The translations under genes and the position numbers were made by a program. Shown here in pieces: positions 21,839 through 26,695 of a stretch of 26,695 nucleotides of DNA. The notes beneath the pieces are model-generated. The model was not told where the DNA came from, did no database searches, and saw only the letters and a list, made by a program, of their open reading frames with translations. The stretch is from Patescibacteria group bacterium. GTDB taxonomy: Bacteria; Patescibacteriota; Microgenomatia; UBA10105. The DNA lies in assembly GCA_003524845.1 (NCBI GenBank), contig DQGR01000109.1, positions 1 to 26,695 on the forward strand. Direction: 5' to 3'. Each line of letters starts with the position of its first letter. The first letter of the stretch is position 1.

Positions 21839-22903
21839 ATGGAAAGCGCATATTTGCACTTGACTGATGGGACATCTTTGCAGGGAACAGCGTTTGGATA
21901 CCACGGCGAAATGCGGGGAGAAGTAGTATTTACAACAGCCATGACCGGGTATGAGCAGTCGTTGACTGATCCCTCATTTGCAAATCAAATTCTCGTTTTC
22001 ACCTATCCTTTAGTTGGTAATTATGGTGTTGCTAAACCACAGTTTCAGGATAAACATTTAGTTGCTAATTTTGAATCAGAAAAAATCTGGGCCAATGGTG
22101 TGGTGTTGTCTTCATTACCCAAGTCACCTTTCCATTATCAAAGTGTAACGTCGTTTGCTAACTGGTTAACGGAGCAAAAGATTCCCGGGATTGCCCGGAT
22201 TGATACGCGCGCTCTGACTATTAAATTACGTGCACACGGAGTCCTTGCCGGAACAATTTCCCGGCAAAAAATGCGGCCACGTTCATTTACTGCCAGGTAC
22301 CGGTATACAGATGTCAGTTGCAAAAAAAATGTTTCCTATCCGGCGCCGAAACCGAATACTCCCCACGTTGCTTTACTGGATTGCGGTGTCAAACACGGGA
22401 TTATTCGGCAACTATTACACTTGGGAATTGCAGTGACCCGTATTCCCTGGAACGTGAATCCGTTGGACATTGGGAAATTTGACGCGGTCGTTTGTTCCAA
22501 CGGTCCGGGCGACCCAAAAAACTGGGTTGAAACAGTGGCGATTATTAAAAAAATTCTCACCAAAAAAATTCCCTTCTTGGGAATTTGTCTTGGGCACCAA
22601 TTATTAAGTCTCGCAATCGGCGCTGATACATACAAACTTAAGTACGGACATCGGGGAGTGAACCAGCCAGTGCAGGAGGAAAAAACACGCAAATGTTATA
22701 TCACTTCTCAAAATCACGGCTACGCAGTACTAACTAAAACTATTCCCCGCAATTTTGACCGGTGGTTTACCAATTTAAATGACGGAACCAATGAAGGCAT
22801 TTGTAATGATCGGGCCAAAATCTGGAGTACACAATTTCACCCGGAAGGTGAGCCCGGACCGTTTGATACAGAGTGGGTGTTTGAAAGACTATTGACTGCA
22901 TAA
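21839..22903 (+). CDS. carA: carbamoyl phosphate synthase small subunit (glutaminase)
   Basis: Hydrolyses glutamine to feed ammonia to CarB for carbamoyl phosphate, the first step of pyrimidine and arginine synthesis. The N-terminal domain (LHLTDGTSLQGTAFG, GEVVFTTAMTGYEQSLTDPS) is followed by a class I amidotransferase domain with nucleophile C250 in FLGICLGHQLL and the histidine/glutamate pair in TQFHPEGEPGP. I prefer the ATG at 21839, which matches the usual family N terminus and has GGTGA 11 bases upstream; the GTG at 21824, overlapping the CBS gene stop as GTGA, would add five residues. The stop codon TAA lies within the 24-bp palindrome that separates it from carB. Confidence 0.95.
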   Translation: MESAYLHLTDGTSLQGTAFGYHGEMRGEVVFTTAMTGYEQSLTDPSFANQILVFTYPLVGNYGVAKPQFQDKHLVANFESEKIWANGVVLSSLPKSPFHYQSVTSFANWLTEQKIPGIARIDTRALTIKLRAHGVLAGTISRQKMRPRSFTARYRYTDVSCKKNVSYPAPKPNTPHVALLDCGVKHGIIRQLLHLGIAVTRIPWNVNPLDIGKFDAVVCSNGPGDPKNWVETVAIIKKILTKKIPFLGICLGHQLLSLAIGADTYKLKYGHRGVNQPVQEEKTRKCYITSQNHGYAVLTKTIPRNFDRWFTNLNDGTNEGICNDRAKIWSTQFHPEGEPGPFDTEWVFERLLTA

Positions 22904-22951
22904 CTCACCCTTACCCTCTCTTGAGGTAAGAGAGGGTAAGGGTGAGTTATG
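22899..22951 (+). repeat. 24-bp perfect palindrome between carA and carB
   Basis: 22899-22922 and 22928-22951 are exact inverses around a 5-base GAGGT loop, with ends CATAACTCACCC and GGGTGAGTTATG. It includes the carA stop codon, and its right arm contains the only Shine-Dalgarno-like GGTGAG before carB, 12 bases from that ATG. No T-tract follows, so it is not a classical terminator. Confidence 0.85.
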
Positions 22952-22958
22952 AACCTAA

Positions 22959-25900
22959 ATGAAACACATTCATAAAGTTCTTCTTCTTGGCTCCGGAGCC
23001 TTAAAGATCGGGGAAGCCGGTGAGTTTGATTATTCCGGTAGCCAGGCGATTAAAGCGTTGAAAGAAGAAGGTATCAAAGTTATTCTGGTTAATCCGAATA
23101 TTGCCACCATTCAAACCTCCGAAGGTTTAGCTGACGAAATTTACCTGCTGCCCGTCACTCATGAATTTGTCAGTTCCGTCATTGTGAAAGAACGGCCTGA
23201 TGGAATTCTGCTGTCCTTTGGGGGCCAAACGGCTTTAAATTGCGGACTGGAGCTGGCGCGGCGCGGAATTTTCAAAAAATACGACGTGAAGGTGTTAGGT
23301 ACTTCAATTGCCGCAATTGAGATCACTGAGGACCGGAAACTGTTCTCAGAAAAACTCACCGCACAAAAACTGAAAACTGCACCAGGCAAAATCGTGCATT
23401 CGCTTGCCGAAGCCGAAGTATTTGCAAACAGCACAGGGTTTCCTTTGATGCTGCGAACCGGATTTGCCTTAGGCGGCATGGGTTCGGGGATTATTACCGG
23501 TAAGCGCGATCTTAGGTTGCGAGTTGCGCACGGCCTGACCCTATATCCGCAATTACTACTTGAAGAATGTCTGTCTGGTTGGAAAGAAGTTGAATACGAA
23601 GTGGTACGGGATTGTGATGATAACTGTATTACTGTCTGCAATATGGAAAATTTTGATCCGACCGGCATTCATACCGGCGAATCAATAGTGGTGGCGCCCT
23701 CACAGACACTCAATAACCACGAATACTTTTTTTTACGCACTATTGCAATCCAGGTAATTCGCGCTATTGGGGTGGTTGGTGAGTGTAATATCCAGTTTGC
23801 CCTTAATCCTGATAATGGAGAATACCGGATTATCGAAGTTAACGCTCGTTTGTCCCGTTCGTCGGCACTGGCTTCCAAAGCTACCGGGTATCCGCTTGCC
23901 TATGTGGCAGCGAAACTAGCTCTTGGTAAACGTTTATGGGAAATTCCCAATAGCATAACTGGAAAAACCACGGCTTTTTTTGAGCCGGCGCTCGATTATA
24001 TCGTGATTAAAGTACCAAGATGGGACATAGATAAATTTATCCGGGCAGAGAGCACAATTGGCAGTGAAATGAAAAGTGTCGGGGAAGTCATGAGTATTGG
24101 TCGGACGTTTGAAGAAGCAATCCAGAAAGCGAGTCGGATGCTCAACGACGGGTATGCCGGAGTCATGGATAAAAACTTCACCAGAGAAACGAAACAACAA
24201 TTACTAAAGCGCTTAAAAACTGCCGACACCATGCGCCTGTTTACGGTTTGCTCGGCAATCCGCGAAGGGGTAACGCTTGCGGAAATCCACCGGTTGACTC
24301 AGATTGACCATTGGTTTTTGCAAAAACTTGAAAACATAGTGACTACGTATAAGCAACTGGAACAGACTGTCCGATTAACCCGGGATTTGCTACGCACCGC
24401 AAAGCAACAGGGTTTTTCCGATTCGCAGATAGCAGATTTAACTCATTCGAATGAAGCAGCAGTTCGAACCAAGCGCCAGCAGTTGCAGATTACGCCATTT
24501 GTGAAATGTATTGATACGACTGCAGGCGAGTTTCCGGCTACCACTAATTATTTATATCTAACCTACTATGCCGATGAAAGTGATTATGTCCCGATTGCCG
24601 GTAACAAAGCAATTGTTTTAGGCGGTGGGCCGTACGCCATTGGCACGTCGGTGGAGTTTGACTGGTGTGCGGTAAATACGGTCATGACGTTACGAAAAGA
24701 AAAAATTAAAGGTATCATGGTGAACTGCAATCCGGAAACGGTTTCAACTGATTATGATATTTCCGATGTGTTATATTTTGAAGAATTGTCACTTGAGCGC
24801 GTACTCGATATTTACGAACTCGAACAGGCACCGCTCATCCTTTCAGTTGGTGGACAGATTCCTAATAATTTATCAGTCAAATTACCTCGTAGCGTACCGA
24901 TTCTCGGGCCGACCCGTAAACAGATTACACAAGCTGAAGACCGGGAACAGTTTAGCCACTTACTGGATACACTTTCCATTGCCCAGCCGGCGTGGGGGAA
25001 GGCGGCAACCATTGCTGAAGCCAAAAAATTATGTGCTGCCATTGGTTATCCGGCGCTGTTGCGTCCGTCATTTGTCTTATCTGGCAAAGCCATGCGTGTA
25101 TTAGATACTGAAGTTCAGTTGGTCAAATACATGCAGTATTACGCGCAGCTTTTAAAAACGCATCCGGTCCTGATTACCAGATTTCTCGAAGATTATGGTG
25201 AGTGTGATTTTGACGGCGTAGCGCGAAGTGGCGACATACTTGTCTCGGCAATTTCCGAGCACATTGAAGGTGCCGGCGTGCATTCCGGTGACTCAGCCAT
25301 GATTCATCCTCCAGCCACGATGACTTTTGAAACACAGCAAGAGGTCAGCCGGATTGCCGCCAGGATTATTAAAGCATTACATCTAACCGGTCCATTTAAT
25401 ATCCAGTTTTTACACAACCGTGATGTACTGGTGATCGAATGTAACTTGCGCGCTTCGCGCAGTTTTCCGTTTGTCAGTAAGCTTGACGGTGTCAACTTTA
25501 TTGAGGTGGCCACGCGTACCATTTTAGGTAAAAAAGTACCGCGGTTCCCCGTTCCGTTGTTGCCTTTCTACGGAGTTAAGGTGCCCCAATTTTCCCATCA
25601 CAAAGTCAAAGGTGCTGATCCGGTATTAAAAGTAGAGATGAACTCTACCGGTGAGGTGGCAGCTTTAGGAGCCGATTGTTACGCAGCCTATTTGACTGCT
25701 TTGATTGCCACCGGATTTAACTCTCCGACTCGGAGGGCCGCCATGGTAACTTTAGGTGGAGAACGGGGGAAACTTGCGCTGATTAACTCCTGCCGAAAGT
25801 TGAATAATCTGGGTTTTACCTTGTATGCTACCTCTGGTACACACATGTTTCTTAAGTACAATGGAATTCATTCGGAAGTGATTGGCAAGGTATTCGAACA

Positions 25901-26180
25901 CGACCAGCGCACGGTCATTAATTTATTACAGGAAAAAAAGATTGATTTTATTATTAATTTACCTGAACGGGGTGAGTATCAATCCACCTCAGCCAAAACC
26001 CTAAGCGACGGATATAATATCCGCCGGGCCGCCATTGATTACAAAGTGCCGGTATTTACGAACCGGGAGGCGGCTGATTTTTTTGTTGATGCGATTGCGA
26101 AGTGGCACGGTGATGCATTGCCACAGTTGTCGTTGCAAGCGTATAAAAAATTAACAGTAGTTACAAAAGGAGCGCGATGA
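22959..26180 (+). CDS. carB: carbamoyl phosphate synthase large subunit
   Basis: Makes carbamoyl phosphate from bicarbonate, ammonia and two ATP. Two ATP-grasp halves are clear: residues 1 to about 400 (LLLGSGALKIGEAGEFDYSG, LSFGGQTALNCGLELA, EVNARLSRSSALASKATGYPLA) and about 545-930 (VLGGGPYAIGTSVEFDWCAV, NPETVSTDYD, EGAGVHSGDSAM, ECNLRASRSFPFVSK), separated by an oligomerisation domain. A C-terminal MGS-like allosteric domain follows from about 930 (MVTLGGERGKLALIN, LYATSGTHMFLKYNG). Several of these motifs (GSGALKIGEAGEFDYSGSQA, SVEFDWCAV, SRSFPFVSK, GVKVPQFS) follow the version found in Bacteroidetes and eukaryotic CAD/CPS rather than the enterobacterial one. It overlaps pyrB by ATGA. Confidence 0.97.
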   Translation: MKHIHKVLLLGSGALKIGEAGEFDYSGSQAIKALKEEGIKVILVNPNIATIQTSEGLADEIYLLPVTHEFVSSVIVKERPDGILLSFGGQTALNCGLELARRGIFKKYDVKVLGTSIAAIEITEDRKLFSEKLTAQKLKTAPGKIVHSLAEAEVFANSTGFPLMLRTGFALGGMGSGIITGKRDLRLRVAHGLTLYPQLLLEECLSGWKEVEYEVVRDCDDNCITVCNMENFDPTGIHTGESIVVAPSQTLNNHEYFFLRTIAIQVIRAIGVVGECNIQFALNPDNGEYRIIEVNARLSRSSALASKATGYPLAYVAAKLALGKRLWEIPNSITGKTTAFFEPALDYIVIKVPRWDIDKFIRAESTIGSEMKSVGEVMSIGRTFEEAIQKASRMLNDGYAGVMDKNFTRETKQQLLKRLKTADTMRLFTVCSAIREGVTLAEIHRLTQIDHWFLQKLENIVTTYKQLEQTVRLTRDLLRTAKQQGFSDSQIADLTHSNEAAVRTKRQQLQITPFVKCIDTTAGEFPATTNYLYLTYYADESDYVPIAGNKAIVLGGGPYAIGTSVEFDWCAVNTVMTLRKEKIKGIMVNCNPETVSTDYDISDVLYFEELSLERVLDIYELEQAPLILSVGGQIPNNLSVKLPRSVPILGPTRKQITQAEDREQFSHLLDTLSIAQPAWGKAATIAEAKKLCAAIGYPALLRPSFVLSGKAMRVLDTEVQLVKYMQYYAQLLKTHPVLITRFLEDYGECDFDGVARSGDILVSAISEHIEGAGVHSGDSAMIHPPATMTFETQQEVSRIAARIIKALHLTGPFNIQFLHNRDVLVIECNLRASRSFPFVSKLDGVNFIEVATRTILGKKVPRFPVPLLPFYGVKVPQFSHHKVKGADPVLKVEMNSTGEVAALGADCYAAYLTALIATGFNSPTRRAAMVTLGGERGKLALINSCRKLNNLGFTLYATSGTHMFLKYNGIHSEVIGKVFEHDQRTVINLLQEKKIDFIINLPERGEYQSTSAKTLSDGYNIRRAAIDYKVPVFTNREAADFFVDAIAKWHGDALPQLSLQAYKKLTVVTKGAR

Positions 26181-26695
26181 AAAACCAAAACAATTTTTAT
26201 AAATCCGATATCCTGACAGTTGACCAGTTTGACAAAAAAGATCTGCGCGCAATTACTGACCAGGCGCATAAAATGAAACAATTAGTCAAAGAAAAAGGCG
26301 GTACTGATATATTAAAAAATAAAATTATGACCGCGCTCTTTTATGAGCCGTCATCGCGTACTTTTGCTTCGTTTATTACCGCAATGCAACGTCTGGGTGG
26401 TGGAATTATTCCGATCCAGGGTGTAGCGTATTCGTCGGTATCAAAGGGTGAAATTTTAGTCGACACGATCCGCACTTTTGCTTCATTTTCCGATATAGTC
26501 GTTCTCCGGCATCCGGAAGTTGGCTCAGCGCGACTGGCCGCGGAGTTTTGTGATCGGCCGCTTATTAACGCGGGTGACGGAGTCGGCGAACATCCGACCC
26601 AGGCTTTACTTGATTTTTTCACGATCAGTGGCCACTTTGAAGGGGTCAAGGGATTGAAGGTTGCTATGATTGGAGACCTGTTAAACGGCCGGACT
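26177..26695 (+). CDS. pyrB: aspartate carbamoyltransferase catalytic subunit (3' partial)
   Basis: Condenses carbamoyl phosphate with aspartate, the committed pyrimidine step. The 173 residues in view cover the carbamoyl-phosphate domain: FYEPSSRTFASF (S59-S60-R61-T62, the phosphate-binding loop), SSVSKGE with the catalytic lysine K90, LRHPEVGSARLAAEF, and NAGDGVGEHPTQALLDFFTI. The phosphate loop reads SSRTF where STRTR is commonest, losing the second arginine. Its ATG overlaps the carB stop (ATGA), and AAAGGAG lies a few bases upstream, so the two are translationally coupled. The aspartate-binding domain is beyond the window. Confidence 0.95.
   Translation, partial: MKNQNNFYKSDILTVDQFDKKDLRAITDQAHKMKQLVKEKGGTDILKNKIMTALFYEPSSRTFASFITAMQRLGGGIIPIQGVAYSSVSKGEILVDTIRTFASFSDIVVLRHPEVGSARLAAEFCDRPLINAGDGVGEHPTQALLDFFTISGHFEGVKGLKVAMIGDLLNGRT

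Noticed and set aside
22336..22692. Long open frames antisense to carA and to other core genes
   Set aside because: They are mirror frames of strongly conserved coding sequence, with no independent promoter, ribosome-binding site or protein-like features.

Overview
The window is a dense, almost entirely coding stretch of a bacterial chromosome with moderate GC. Short housekeeping proteins, an MurT/GatD pair, GatCAB, a compact F-type ATP synthase with a shortened delta subunit, heptanucleotide repeat arrays inside conserved genes and many small orphan proteins together suggest a member of the Candidate Phyla Radiation (Patescibacteria, perhaps Microgenomates-like). This placement is inference: no rRNA or other phylogenetic marker was used. 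UGA works as a stop (ends of gatB, carB and the CBS-domain gene), which argues against the UGA-recoding SR1/Gracilibacteria lineages. No tRNA, rRNA, CRISPR array or transposase was recognised.

Layout. (1) 1-2129: ClpB disaggregase, cut by the window edge and split by a one-base frameshift near 258-270. (2) 2126-2908 (minus): orphan protein, divergent from murT. (3) 2938-5303: murT-gatD, the lipid II glutamate amidation enzyme. (4) 5309-7091: small accessory island with three orphan genes and a retropepsin-like aspartic protease, next to a 30-nt repeat. (5) 7291-10590: gatC-gatA-gatB, the tRNA-dependent amidotransferase; gatC is preceded by a 125-bp inverted-repeat element. (6) 10657-11175 (minus): another orphan, divergent from dnaE. 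(7) 11298-14516: dnaE. (8) 14561-21205: atpI-like, atpB, E, F, H, A, G, D, C in canonical order. (9) 21387-21827: a two-CBS-domain protein. (10) 21839-26695: carA-carB-pyrB, the first two steps of de novo pyrimidine synthesis; pyrB runs off the window. No gene-free stretch exceeds 300 bases; the longest is the 199-nt gatC leader.

The unusual content lies between and inside the genes. Four families of short repeats recur: elements with TGTCATYCCGA ends inserted in frame into murT (twice) and gatB (once); period-7 arrays in surface loops of MurT, GatD and GatB and before atpF; ATAACTCACCC/GGGTGAGTTAT palindromes placed just before gatB, carB and (diverged) dnaE, two of which supply the upstream gene's stop codon; and a 30-nt AGGTGTCAAGCTAA repeat after gatD and after gatB. 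Several genes also have a TGTTATAMT extended -10 box so close to the start codon that their mRNAs should be leaderless. Together these suggest a small genome heavily colonised by non-coding mini-elements that have been tolerated inside essential proteins.
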